A stretch of 49,622 nt of DNA from JALYUA01 sp038229875 (lineage in GTDB: Bacteria > Acidobacteriota > Thermoanaerobaculia > UBA5066 > Gp7-AA6): positions 1-49,622 of the forward strand of contig JBBROA010000015.1 of assembly GCA_038229875.1 (NCBI GenBank), given 5' to 3'. The translations under genes were made by a program, and so were the position numbers. The notes under the pieces are model-generated. The model saw only the letters and a list, made by a program, of their open reading frames with translations, did no database searches and was not told where the DNA came from. Below, piece by piece: positions 32,357-41,302 of the stretch. Each line of letters opens with the position of its first letter. Position 1 is the stretch's first letter.

Positions 32357-33450
32357 GCGCGGCCCGCCGGATCATCGGCCTCGTCGTTCTGCTGGCCCTG
32401 GTGGCGGCGGGCGCCGCCGTGTCCCTCTTCTACCGCCTGCAGCATCCCGGGCGCCCCGCCGTCCCTGCTGCCCGCGTGACGGTCCTCTTCCCGACCGGGA
32501 CCTCGACCAAGCAGATCTTCGAACGGCTCGAGAAAGAGGGGGTCGTGCACGATGCCCGGCTCGCGGAGATCTATTACCGGGTCTACCGCAGCGGCACGCG
32601 GCTCCAGGCGGGCGAATACCAGTTCGACCGACCGACGCCCATGGACGAGATCATCAACCGGATGGGCAAGGGCGAGGTCGTCCAGTACCCGATCGTGGTT
32701 CCGGAGGGGTTGACCGAAGACGAGACGTTCGAGCTCTTCTGGAGCCGCGGCATCGGTGGTCCCGAAGCGTTCAAGCAAGCGCTGACGGAGACCGAGCTCC
32801 TGCCGGGCCTGACCAGCGGCGTGAACGACCTCGAGGGGTTCCTGTTCCCCGAGACCTACCTCGTGACGCGCTCGACCTCCGCGCGTCAGATCGTCGACCG
32901 GATGGTGGCGCAGTTCCGCAGAAACTTCACGCCCGAGTTGCGGGACAAAGCGAAGGCGATGGGCTTCACGCCCCGCCAGGCCGTGACGCTCGCCTCGATC
33001 ATCGAAAAAGAGAGCGCGATCAAGAGTGAGGGGCCGTTGATCGCGGCGGTTTACTGGAACCGGCTCAAGAAAAACATGCGGCTGCAGGCGGATCCCACGG
33101 TCTCGTACGCCCTGAAGCGCGACGGAGGCTGGACCGGAATGCTGCACCGCTCCGACTACACGTACCAGTCGCCCTACAACACGTACATGAACGACGGCCT
33201 CCCCCCGGGCCCGATCTGCAATCCGGGCCTGAGCGCGATGAAGGCGGCGGTCTCGCCGGCGAAGGTGGACTACCTCTACTTCGTCGCCGACACCACGGGC
33301 GGCCACACGTTCACCCGCACCTACGAAGAGCACCTCCAGGCGATCGCAACGGCCCACCGGCTCCGAGAGTCCGGCGCCCAGTCGCCGGAGCCCGCCACAA
33401 CCCCGGAGCCCACCCCGGCCGCCGTGGCGTCAAACAGCCAGGGGCGCTAG
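32353..33450 (+). CDS. mltG: Endolytic transglycosylase MltG
   Basis: A 365-aa inner-membrane enzyme that cuts nascent peptidoglycan strands. One N-terminal membrane helix (about residues 7-27), a LysM-like segment, then the YceG domain. Catalytic Glu218 is in 'ASIIEKESA', followed by 'QADPTVSYAL' and 'SPYNTYMNDGLPPGPICNPG', all family signatures. GTG 32353 overlaps the ruvX stop by four bases. The C-terminal tail is Pro/Thr-rich. The repeat copy 2 follows in the spacer. Confidence 0.95.
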   Translation: MSAARRIIGLVVLLALVAAGAAVSLFYRLQHPGRPAVPAARVTVLFPTGTSTKQIFERLEKEGVVHDARLAEIYYRVYRSGTRLQAGEYQFDRPTPMDEIINRMGKGEVVQYPIVVPEGLTEDETFELFWSRGIGGPEAFKQALTETELLPGLTSGVNDLEGFLFPETYLVTRSTSARQIVDRMVAQFRRNFTPELRDKAKAMGFTPRQAVTLASIIEKESAIKSEGPLIAAVYWNRLKKNMRLQADPTVSYALKRDGGWTGMLHRSDYTYQSPYNTYMNDGLPPGPICNPGLSAMKAAVSPAKVDYLYFVADTTGGHTFTRTYEEHLQAIATAHRLRESGAQSPEPATTPEPTPAAVASNSQGR

Positions 33451-33519
33451 GACTTAGAGACCAGCGTCCAGCCGTAAGGGGGCGGGAGCACGGACATACA
33501 CGAGGCCGGCTGCGAGACC

Positions 33520-33747
33520 CGCCCCCTCACCTCACCCCACCCTCTCCCGCGGAGAGAGGGAGCGGAGCTGCGCTTCCGGCGACCTGGTGGCCAAGCTCGC
33601 CCCGAGAGGAGTCTCCTGACCGAAGGGAAGGAGGAGCCTCTCGGGGCGGGAGCCGCAGCGAACGGAGCGACGAGGCGAGCGGTCGAGCCGACAGGCGAGC
33701 CGCTCGCCGGCGCGTGAGCGCGTCGCGTAGTGAGCGGAGGCGACGTT
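33520..33747 (+). repeat. Dispersed intergenic repeat element, copy 2
   Basis: Same orientation and order as 2649-2897: CCCTCACCTCACCCCACCCTCTCCC head, GGTGGCCAAGCTCGCC, inner module (about 33600-33648) with complementary ends, GGTCGAGCCGACAGGCGAGCC and AGTGAGCGGAGGCGACG. Lies between mltG and the pseudokinase gene, about 75 bp before the latter's start. The open frame of that gene extends upstream into the element, which should not be taken as coding. Confidence 0.82.
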
Positions 33748-33822
33748 GTCCCGGTTACAATCAATTCCAGATCCACACACCATGAACTCCTTCCTTTTCC
33801 GCCGGCGCGGCCGCGCGTGCCG

Positions 33823-35682
33823 ATGACGGACGAAGCTCTGCCCCGGCGATTCGGGCCGTACCTTCTGACGGCGTTCCTTCGCGAGGACGCTCTCGGCCGG
33901 GTCTATCGGGCGCTTCGCCTTGCGGGGGAGCGGGGGTTTGCCCGGGTCCGGATCCTCGAGGGGCCGGAGATCTCGGAAGACGCCGTGATCGACGCAATCG
34001 AAGCCAACGGCGAGGTGCACTCGTTCCTGAAAAACACGGCGATCGCCCGCGCGGTCCAGCTCGACTCGGTCGACGGGATTCCCTACCTCGCCTCGAGTGA
34101 AGAAAGCGGGAGAACGCTCGACGCGGTCATCGATAAAGCGCGCGACGATCAGCAGACGATCCCCTACGAGCACGCGCTCCTGATCGCCGAGAAGGTCGCG
34201 ACCGCTCTCGACCACGCCTACAACACGACGATCGAGGGAGAGCGGACGCTGCACGGCCTCGTGTGGCCGGGGTTCGTCTGCCTTTCGGACGACGGCGAGA
34301 CCCGCCTGACGGGATTCGGCCTCGCCACTGGTTTTCTTCCGTCGCTCGGGCGCCCGCGATTTGCCCGGGAAATCGCGCCGTATCTCGCCCCCGAGGTGCG
34401 AGCGAACGGCCGGATCGAAAAGAACTCCGACGTGTACTCCCTTGGCGCGATTCTCTTCGAGATGCTGGTCGGCAAGGTTCCGAACGCCGCGGACCCGGCG
34501 GGCGATCTCCGGACGGCCCTGCGCGACGGCGCGCCGATCGCACCGGAGGTTTCGGCGGTCCTGCGGCTTTGCCTGGGCCCGCCGGAGGCGCGGTTTCAGT
34601 CGAGCGGCGAGCTGCGGCGCGAGCTGGGCAAGCTCCTCTTTTCGGGGCTGTACGCGCCCTCGACGTTCAGTCTCGCGTACTTCTTGAACGGCCTCTTCTC
34701 ATTCGAGATCGACGCCGAGACCGCGGCGCGTGTCGCGGAGGCGGCGCTCGAAACGCGTCCGGCCCCCACCGCCTCCGTGATGCGGCCGGCGACTCCTGCC
34801 CCGCCGCCGCGGCCTGCGCCTCTCCCGCCGCGTACCTCGGCGGATCGCACCCCCGCGATTCCGTTGCGCGCTTCGATTGAGCCGGGGCCCGCCCTCCGGC
34901 GCCGTCCGCCGTTCGTGCTCGGCGGCGCGCTGCTCGTCGCCGTTGCGGTCGCCGGCGCGGTATACATGATCGTGCGCCGCCGCGAGCCCTCGCCTGCCGT
35001 CCGCCCCGCCGTCACCGCGGTCGCGCCCACGCGGGTGCCGGAGATACCCACCGCCGTTCCGGTCGCCTTTTCGGTGACGCCCGCGGGACCGACAAGCCGG
35101 ATGACCGACTCGCAATTCAAGGACGAAGTCGCCCGGCGCGTCTCTCAGGAGCTGCGCAAGCTCGACCAGGAAGGCCGCAAGAGCAAGCCGCCCGACGTTG
35201 CGAACGCCGCCACTGTGCTGAAAACCAAGTCCCCGCCGCCGATCATCACGCTCGCGGCGCCACCCCCCGCGGTGGCGGCGCCCGCACCCACTTCCGCTTC
35301 CGTCCGTGTCGCCGCGGCGCCCTCGCCGCCTCCCGAGCCGACGGCGGCGCCGGAAAAGGAAGTCATCGCCGCAGCCCCGACGCCCGTGCCCGCCGCGGCC
35401 GCTGCTTCAGTCCTTCCCGAGGTGCCCCCGAAAATGCTCCGCGTGATCAAGCCGCTGTACCCGCAGGTCGCGCTTCGCGCTCACATCGGAGGAATCGTCC
35501 TCCTGCGCGCCCTGGTCTCGGAGACGGGGCAGGTTCTCGAAATCCAGGTGCTGAAGGGCGTCGCCGGCGGTCTCACGGAAAGCGCGGTCTCCGCCGTGCG
35601 CGGCTGGCGGTTCGAGCCTGCAACGCGCGGCGGTGCGCCCATCCGCGCGTGGACGACGATCCCGATACCGTTCGAGCCCTGA
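33823..35682 (+). CDS. Pseudokinase - membrane helix - TonB C-terminal domain fusion protein
   Basis: A 619-aa protein in three parts. Residues ~8-270 have a Ser/Thr-kinase-like fold: 'RRFGPYLLTAFLREDALGRVYRA', 'YLAPEVRANGRIEKNSDVYSLGAILFEMLVGKVP'. The catalytic residues are missing: the glycine loop is degraded, the VAIK lysine is Arg43, HRDLKPxN reads HGLVWPGF (144-151) and DFG reads GFG (164-166). Residues ~364-384 form a membrane helix. A Pro/Ala-rich linker with a charged helix leads to a TonB_C domain (~540-619: 'PLYPQVALRAHIGGIVLLRALVSETGQVLEIQVLKG..GWRFEPA'). Kinase-like part cytoplasmic, TonB part periplasmic. ATG 33823 is chosen at MTDEALPRRFGPY; the extra upstream frame lies in a repeat. 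Confidence 0.9.
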   Translation: MTDEALPRRFGPYLLTAFLREDALGRVYRALRLAGERGFARVRILEGPEISEDAVIDAIEANGEVHSFLKNTAIARAVQLDSVDGIPYLASSEESGRTLDAVIDKARDDQQTIPYEHALLIAEKVATALDHAYNTTIEGERTLHGLVWPGFVCLSDDGETRLTGFGLATGFLPSLGRPRFAREIAPYLAPEVRANGRIEKNSDVYSLGAILFEMLVGKVPNAADPAGDLRTALRDGAPIAPEVSAVLRLCLGPPEARFQSSGELRRELGKLLFSGLYAPSTFSLAYFLNGLFSFEIDAETAARVAEAALETRPAPTASVMRPATPAPPPRPAPLPPRTSADRTPAIPLRASIEPGPALRRRPPFVLGGALLVAVAVAGAVYMIVRRREPSPAVRPAVTAVAPTRVPEIPTAVPVAFSVTPAGPTSRMTDSQFKDEVARRVSQELRKLDQEGRKSKPPDVANAATVLKTKSPPPIITLAAPPPAVAAPAPTSASVRVAAAPSPPPEPTAAPEKEVIAAAPTPVPAAAAASVLPEVPPKMLRVIKPLYPQVALRAHIGGIVLLRALVSETGQVLEIQVLKGVAGGLTESAVSAVRGWRFEPATRGGAPIRAWTTIPIPFEP

Positions 35683-35735
35683 AGATCGCCTTCGCGGGAA
35701 GTGCGATTCCCGATTCCCGGCTCCGGCTTCCGGGT

Positions 35736-36884
35736 CTACTTCCCGCCGCCGTAGCTGATCGTCTTCGTCTTCGGGAAGAGCGTCTTCAAGAAGTCCTCCA
35801 TCACCTTGTCCTCGATCCAGGTGATCTCGGTGCCGTCGATGAAATACGTCGGCGTCGACTTGACCCCGAGCCGGTATCCCTCCTCGATCTCATGGCGGAC
35901 CCGGGAGAAGCTCGGCTCCTGGAGATAGCACGCGAGGAGATCCGGGGTCGAGATCCCCTCCGCGCCCGCTGTCGTGACCGCGAGCTCGTCGATCCCCGTC
36001 ACCGTCATGCTTTCCTGCCGGGCGTAGACCTGCTCCTTGAAGCGGAAGAAGGCGGGCGCGCCGGCGGACTTGAAGATGCAGTCGCCGGCCGAAGCGGCCT
36101 TCATCGCCCAGATGTGGCCGAACCAGAGCGGAAAGAACTTGTAGTGGCGGCGCGCGTTCACGATGCCCGCGTTCGCTTCGAGCAGCCGGTCCATCTGGAG
36201 CCCGCGCATCTTGCAGTACCCGCACTCCATGTCCGCGAACTCGACGATATTGACCGCCGCTTCCGGCTTTCCGCTGGCGCGCCCCATCGACAGGTCGATG
36301 TGGCGGCGCCGCTCCTCGCGGGGATCCATGCGGAAGTCCCACAAGACCCCCTGGAGGAACCGCGCGCCATCCGCCGTCACATACCCCGGCATGCGCACGA
36401 CGCCGTACCCGGTTTCGATCGCCACGTTGACGCCCTTGTAGGGGGCGGCGTCCCGCTCCGGCGCGAGCTGCGGCGTCACCTTTGTCCGGAAGACGGCGGA
36501 AATCTTCTCTCCCACCCAGGCGAGATCCGCGGATGATCGGACCGGCCTCGGCGCCGTGTTGGCTACGGAGTCGCCCTCGAAGAACCATTTGCCGTCGTCC
36601 GAGACGTAGTACACGCGATCGACGTTCAATTTCTCGTAGCGTCCCTTCCGCACCACCTTGTAGCCCTGCATCCCGGGGAGACGCTCGGAGGATTTCGTCA
36701 CGGTGACGCGGCTCTCCGGGTCCCACGAAAGAAAACGCAGCGCGTAGGTCTGCAGCTGCGCCTCGATCCCCGCTGCGGCCGGAGAAGCCGGGGCGGAGCG
36801 GGCGGCCGGCTTCTGCGCGGGCGCGGCCGCGACGGTCCCGATGGCAGCCGCGAAAAGCGCGGCCCCGACGATTCTCTGGTTCAT
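35736..36884 (-). CDS. DsbA-like thioredoxin protein, CGYC active site
   Basis: A 382-aa exported protein. Signal peptide residues 1-22 (ends PAQ), a ~180-residue N-terminal domain ('YALRFLSWDPESRVTVTKS..GYKVVRKGRYEK') and a thioredoxin-fold domain with CGYC (Cys221/Cys224 in 'EFADMECGYCKMRG') and a cis-Pro in STPTYFIDG. It resembles DSBA-like oxidoreductases or disulfide isomerases acting on exported proteins. ATG 36884 has GAGGAG directly upstream; the frame's TTG 36896 is less likely. It is the last gene of a three-gene operon and shares its architecture with the first gene. Confidence 0.9.
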   Translation of the reverse strand: MNQRIVGAALFAAAIGTVAAAPAQKPAARSAPASPAAAGIEAQLQTYALRFLSWDPESRVTVTKSSERLPGMQGYKVVRKGRYEKLNVDRVYYVSDDGKWFFEGDSVANTAPRPVRSSADLAWVGEKISAVFRTKVTPQLAPERDAAPYKGVNVAIETGYGVVRMPGYVTADGARFLQGVLWDFRMDPREERRRHIDLSMGRASGKPEAAVNIVEFADMECGYCKMRGLQMDRLLEANAGIVNARRHYKFFPLWFGHIWAMKAASAGDCIFKSAGAPAFFRFKEQVYARQESMTVTGIDELAVTTAGAEGISTPDLLACYLQEPSFSRVRHEIEEGYRLGVKSTPTYFIDGTEITWIEDKVMEDFLKTLFPKTKTISYGGGK

Positions 36885-36892
36885 GTGTCTCC

Positions 36893-38956
36893 TCAAGTTC
36901 GGGGAGGCGCTCCCCCGCGGACGACCCGGAGAGATTCGATGACTCCGGGCTGGTTGGCATTGACGGCGAGAGAACGTTCGAACAGGGCAATGGCCTGCTC
37001 GCGCTCGCCGAGACAGGTGTGGATGAGGCCGAGCGCGTTCATGGTGTCTGTATCCCGGGTGGCGGGCTCGAACGGTTGGAGCGCGCCGAGCGCGCCCGCG
37101 CAGTTCCGGGACTGGAACCGGGCGAGAGCCGCTTCCCGCGCGACCGGCTCGCTCTGCGGCAGCTCGCGCAGCGCACGCTCGGTGAGGGCGCGGGCCTCAC
37201 GGGTCTTCCCGCGCCGCTCGTAGTCCTTCACCCACTGGCGGACGGTCCCGGGAGGATCCGCGTGTCCGGCGGCGAGGGAGCGGAAGAGCCACTCCTGCGC
37301 CTCTGCGTCCTTCCCCTCCGTCCGGTTGAGAACCGCCAGGTTGAACATCGGCGAATGATAATCGGGACGGAGCTCGAGCGCGTGCACGAATGCCGTCCGG
37401 GCCCCGGCCAGGTTCAGGTCGGAATCCCGTTCGTAGAGGCCGAGATTATTCCAGGCCCCCTCCGTCCGGCCGGGAAGCGCTCCCCCGGGCGGCGCCAGCG
37501 GGCGCGCCTCGGAGCCGGAGAGATATCCCAACGCGAGAAGCTTCTTCGCGTACTCGGACGCCTCAGCCTGAGACATTTCCTGAGCTTCGACGCGCCTCAC
37601 CTCGACGCCGCGATCCATATCCGCTTTCGCAGGGACCTCGAGATCCAAAAATGCCGCGGAGATCGCGTGCCCGGGCATCTTCCGGTCCGCGGGAAGCCCG
37701 AGAAGCGCGAGGACAGTCGGGGCCGGGTCGAACATCGTCGGCTTCGACGCGAACTTCCCGGCCCGTACGCGCTCGCCCCACGCCGCGAAGACGCCGTCGA
37801 GCCGATGCCAGAAGGCGGCGGTGCTCCAGTTCAAAGAAGAGCGCTCGCAGGGGCGGTCTACTCCCCACTTGAACCCGTGGTCCGACTGCACGATGAGGGT
37901 CGCGTGGTCTTCCTCCGCGCGCCGCATCCACTGCCCGAGCATCCGGTCGACCACGGCGTAGTACTCGTCAACGGCGCGGCCGTAGCGCGCGAAGTCCGCC
38001 TCGGACGTGCAGGAAAGCCGCGGCGGAGCGTCGGAGCCGAAGACGTGGCCGATCTCGTCCGTGCCTTCGATGTACAGCATCGTCAGGTCCGGGAGATTGC
38101 GGTCGTAAAGATCGCGCGCCGAGCGGTGCGAGACGCGAGTCGCCGCGAGAATGCGCGAGAGGGCCACGATCGGGTTCTCCATCCCCGCCCCGCTCGCGAG
38201 CGCGCGCTCGATCACTCCGGGAGGAACGTCCACAAACCGCGCGAGCTCCGAGGCGGCGATCCGCCCGTCGCGCGCGAGCACCTGCGCCACGCCCGCTTCG
38301 AGCGAGGCGGGATACGCGACGCCGGAGAGCGGGAGCTTGTCGTAAAGAATCGGGCTCGCATGGTCCGTGAGAAAAAATCCGTTCACCTGTTCGGCGGGAT
38401 GCGTGGCCCACCAGCCGACCACCCCGACTTTCTTTCCCGCCGCCGAAGCCAGGTTCCACACCGCGGGCACGCGGCGGGACCGGCCCGAAATGGGGACCTT
38501 CTGACCCGTCTTCGGATCGACTTCCTGGAAATCGAGGACGCCGTGCTCGCGCGGCGAGACACCCGTCGCGACGGTCGTCCAGACGATCGGCGAGAGGATC
38601 GGCACGAAGCTCGAGATCCTCGCGGACCATCCGCCGGAGACGAGCCGCGCCCAGTGCGGCATCTTTCCGGAGGAGGAAAGCCGGTCGAGAATCTCCCAGT
38701 CGAGTCCGTCGAGGCCGATCCAGATGACCGGCCGGGTGCCGCCTTCCGGGCGATGCGTCCGCGAGGCCACGTCGGAAGATTCGACCGCGGGGACGGCGGC
38801 TTCGGAAGCCGGGGCCGGAGCAGCCATCGCGGGGGTTCCGCTCCGCCGCTGCCTTTCCCCGTCGCCGCACGAGAGGGACAGCGTGAGAAGAAACAGGCCG
38901 GCGAGACGGGATCGGGAGAATTCCGGCGGGCGCCGGATGCGGGGAGCCCCGCTCAA
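36893..38956 (-). CDS. Alkaline-phosphatase-superfamily phosphodiesterase with TPR tail, exported
   Basis: A 687-aa protein with an N-terminal hydrophobic export segment and possible lipid attachment at Cys30 (lipobox imperfect). Residues ~75-480 match the type I phosphodiesterase/nucleotide pyrophosphatase fold: metal Asp in 'WIGLDGLDWEIL', nucleophile Thr in 'IVWTTVATG', and 'VQSDHGFKWG'. The C-terminal ~200 residues hold tetratricopeptide-like repeats ('AWNNLGLYERDSDLNLAGARTAFVHALELRPDYHSPMFNLAVL'). The natural phosphoester substrate is unknown; TPRs suggest protein partners. TTG 38956 forms a TTGA overlap with the upstream DsbA-like gene and has GGAGAAACG before it. It is 8 bases before the second DsbA-like gene. 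Confidence 0.88.
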   Translation of the reverse strand: MSGAPRIRRPPEFSRSRLAGLFLLTLSLSCGDGERQRRSGTPAMAAPAPASEAAVPAVESSDVASRTHRPEGGTRPVIWIGLDGLDWEILDRLSSSGKMPHWARLVSGGWSARISSFVPILSPIVWTTVATGVSPREHGVLDFQEVDPKTGQKVPISGRSRRVPAVWNLASAAGKKVGVVGWWATHPAEQVNGFFLTDHASPILYDKLPLSGVAYPASLEAGVAQVLARDGRIAASELARFVDVPPGVIERALASGAGMENPIVALSRILAATRVSHRSARDLYDRNLPDLTMLYIEGTDEIGHVFGSDAPPRLSCTSEADFARYGRAVDEYYAVVDRMLGQWMRRAEEDHATLIVQSDHGFKWGVDRPCERSSLNWSTAAFWHRLDGVFAAWGERVRAGKFASKPTMFDPAPTVLALLGLPADRKMPGHAISAAFLDLEVPAKADMDRGVEVRRVEAQEMSQAEASEYAKKLLALGYLSGSEARPLAPPGGALPGRTEGAWNNLGLYERDSDLNLAGARTAFVHALELRPDYHSPMFNLAVLNRTEGKDAEAQEWLFRSLAAGHADPPGTVRQWVKDYERRGKTREARALTERALRELPQSEPVAREAALARFQSRNCAGALGALQPFEPATRDTDTMNALGLIHTCLGEREQAIALFERSLAVNANQPGVIESLRVVRGGAPPRT

Positions 38957-40068
38957 CGTTTCTCCGGCGGGCGGGGGGCGGGCATCCGCGGCGGCGGAGG
39001 CTTTCCGTGCGTCAGGAACAAGACGTTTTCGAGCACGCCCCGGTCCCCTGGAACGAGAAGGCCGTCGAGCACGAAAGTGGGCGTCCCGTGGATTCCAAGA
39101 CGGAGCGCTAGCTCGACGTCACGCACCACCCGGTCGCGCGCACGGCCGCTCGCAAGCTCGGCGCGAAACGCCTCCGTCGCGCCCGCTGCCTCCGCCACGT
39201 CGGAGGCGACCTCGCGGGCGGCCGCGGCCGTCATCCCCTCCCCGCGCGCGAACATCATCTCTTCGTATCGGACGTAAAGGGACGCCTTGACAGCGGCGAG
39301 CGCGGCAGCCGATTCGGCGGCGGCAAACGCCCACGGGTGGCTTTGAACGAGCGGAAGAAAATGGATGTCGAGGCCTCCGTTCGTCTCAGCGACCGCGCGC
39401 CGGACCTCGGGCGTGCGGATACGGCACCGCTCGCACTGGAAATCGAGAAACTCCGAAACCAAAAAAACGCGGCTCTCGGGTCGCACGCCCGGCCGGCCGG
39501 CGAGAAGCGCGCTTCGCCACGCCCTCGCTCCCTCCCGGACCGGGCGAAACTCGCCGAGCAGGATCGTGGCGCCGTCCGACGAGACGTACCCCGCGCGGGC
39601 GGCGAAGGCTTCCGGAGCCTCACGGAGAAGGACCTTGAACGGCAGCAGCGGTCCCGGCCCCGGCGCCGGACCCTCGATCCGGACCGGAACGCCGAACGCC
39701 TCCTGCAACGAAGCCCGGATCGGAGGAACGTCCGCGGCCGAATCAAACGGCCGGCCGGCGGCCGCCCGTGAGGAGTCGTGAAGCACCTCTCCCAGAAACA
39801 CTTCGTCTTTGCCGGGGTCGTAGAGCGTCACGCTCGACTCCTCGCGAACCCGACCCGTGCCGCCCGGATCCGGCATCCGTTCCACGCGGAAGGCCGAGAA
39901 TCCCGGGACCGCCACGTCGCGCGCGGGCGAGACCGACACATGAGTTCCGGGCACGGCCGCGTACCAGCCCCCGAAGCAGGCCGTCAGCCGCTCGACGACG
40001 GAAGCCCGGGCGGCCGGGAGGAGCGCGGCCAGGGAGATGCCGACGCCGGCCACGAGAAGTTTCCGCAC
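38953..40068 (-). CDS. DsbA-like thioredoxin protein, CERC motif
   Basis: A 371-aa exported protein built like the gene at 35736: signal peptide (residues 1-22), an N-terminal domain ('PGTHVSVSPARDVAVPGFSAFRVERM') and a DsbA-like domain with CERC (Cys212/Cys215 in 'EFLDFQCERCRIRTP') and a cis-Pro in HGTPTFVLDG. CERC is an unusual dipeptide for this family and may shift its redox potential. The tail is Pro/Arg-rich. It opens the three-gene operon and overlaps the phosphodiesterase gene by four bases. ATG 40068. Paralogue of the CGYC protein, but diverged. Confidence 0.87.
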   Translation of the reverse strand: MRKLLVAGVGISLAALLPAARASVVERLTACFGGWYAAVPGTHVSVSPARDVAVPGFSAFRVERMPDPGGTGRVREESSVTLYDPGKDEVFLGEVLHDSSRAAAGRPFDSAADVPPIRASLQEAFGVPVRIEGPAPGPGPLLPFKVLLREAPEAFAARAGYVSSDGATILLGEFRPVREGARAWRSALLAGRPGVRPESRVFLVSEFLDFQCERCRIRTPEVRRAVAETNGGLDIHFLPLVQSHPWAFAAAESAAALAAVKASLYVRYEEMMFARGEGMTAAAAREVASDVAEAAGATEAFRAELASGRARDRVVRDVELALRLGIHGTPTFVLDGLLVPGDRGVLENVLFLTHGKPPPPRMPAPRPPEKR

Positions 40069-40160
40069 GAATCCGATGATAGTTGAGCCTCCGGCGCGGC
40101 GGCCTGCCCGGTCAGCCGGTCAGCCCCATTCCGGATGCGCGAGCTCGACGCTCCGACCCT

Positions 40161-41261
40161 TCAGCTCTTCCGGGAGGCCGCCTTCGCCCGATCGAGCGAC
40201 GTGAGCACACGGGTGTCTCTCTGAAGGACGTTCTGACCGTAACCCTGCTTCGTGACGAATTCGAAAAGAACGTCGGGGTACGGAACTTCCCTGGGGAGAT
40301 TCGCGCGCTCGTAGTGCCAGGTCTCGACCCAGTTGGAAGCTCCCTGCTGGATCGTCGAGCCGGGACCCGTGACCTTGTCGACGCGGGCCACCTTGTCCGT
40401 GTTCGAACCGCCGCCCTGGGCCGCCGCGCGGATCTCGGACGGGTTGTAGCGCGAGAGGCCGGAGGCGTCGGAGAGGTCGTCTCCCGTCTTCAGAGGCTTT
40501 CGTCCGCTGTAGGTCGGCGGCCCGAGAAGCACGAACACCATGCCGCGGTCGGTCAGGCTGCCGCGAACCTCGTTCTGGCGGAACCGCTCGTCGGCGAAGG
40601 CGACGCGCCGCTCGAACTCCTCTCTCAGCTCGTTCTCCGGCGTCTCGGAGCGGGGATCTCTCGATTTCCAGAACGACGTGATGAATTCGGACCGGGACAC
40701 CGGATCGGAGAGCACCGCGAAATCCCGCCTCTCCGCAGGACTCAGAAGCCATCGAACCGGGCCTTCCGCCCACGCTTCGGAGGCGTCCTGCGGCGGCTCT
40801 CGCTTCAGAGACGAAAACGCGCGGTAGGCGGAGCCGATCGACCCTCCTTCCGCGGGCGCCGCCGCGACGGGCGACGAGCTCCGGGCGGCTTCCAGCGCGA
40901 TCGATTTCCGGGCCGATTCGAGAGCGGCGACCACCGGCTTCGGATAAACGGCGGGATCGAGGCGGGCGTTCGGTTGGCGGGCCAGAAAGGCCTCGAATGC
41001 GGCCCGCGATTCGTCCTCGCGCTTCAACATGGCGAGGTTCGCGCCGCGGTAGAACAGCAGGGCCGGCCCCATCGCTTCCCGCTCGCGATCCTGCCCTTCG
41101 CGGCGGCTCTCGGCGTCGACCTGCTCCAAGGTTTCGAGCGAGCGCGCGTACGCGCCGATGCGGAACTGTTCCTTGGCCTTCTGGAACAGGTCGGGAAGCG
41201 CCGCAAGAACCGGGAAAGCCAGGAACCCGATCAGGAGAGCGGAAGGAAGACGTCTCGCCAT
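40161..41261 (-). CDS. GWxTD-family domain protein, copy 1
   Basis: A 366-aa exported protein of the GWxTD family, which is common in Acidobacteriota and Bacteroidota and has no known reaction. Signal peptide residues 1-18, TPR-like helices ('LFQKAKEQFRIGAYARSLETLEQVD'), then the signature region: 'LLSPAERRDFAVL', 'FITSFWKSRDPRSETPENELREEFERRVAFAD', and 'GSLTDRGMVFVLLGPPTYSGR'. The Trp of GWxTD is replaced, giving GSLTD. ATG 41261 has GGAGGCGAC immediately before. It follows receptor copy 1 and its terminator. Paralogue of the gene at 44529. Confidence 0.9.
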   Translation of the reverse strand: MARRLPSALLIGFLAFPVLAALPDLFQKAKEQFRIGAYARSLETLEQVDAESRREGQDREREAMGPALLFYRGANLAMLKREDESRAAFEAFLARQPNARLDPAVYPKPVVAALESARKSIALEAARSSSPVAAAPAEGGSIGSAYRAFSSLKREPPQDASEAWAEGPVRWLLSPAERRDFAVLSDPVSRSEFITSFWKSRDPRSETPENELREEFERRVAFADERFRQNEVRGSLTDRGMVFVLLGPPTYSGRKPLKTGDDLSDASGLSRYNPSEIRAAAQGGGSNTDKVARVDKVTGPGSTIQQGASNWVETWHYERANLPREVPYPDVLFEFVTKQGYGQNVLQRDTRVLTSLDRAKAASRKS

Positions 41262-41302
41262 GTCGCCTCCTGCCGGATTCTACGGCGACGGACTGCCGAA
41301 GG

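Noticed and set aside
33730..33822. Longer start for the pseudokinase gene
   Set aside because: The extra codons fall in the end of the dispersed repeat and in a spacer; the kinase-like fold begins right after ATG 33823.
37019..39277. 752-codon plus-strand open frame
   Set aside because: It lies opposite the phosphodiesterase/TPR gene, is rich in Arg/Pro/His and has no signature.
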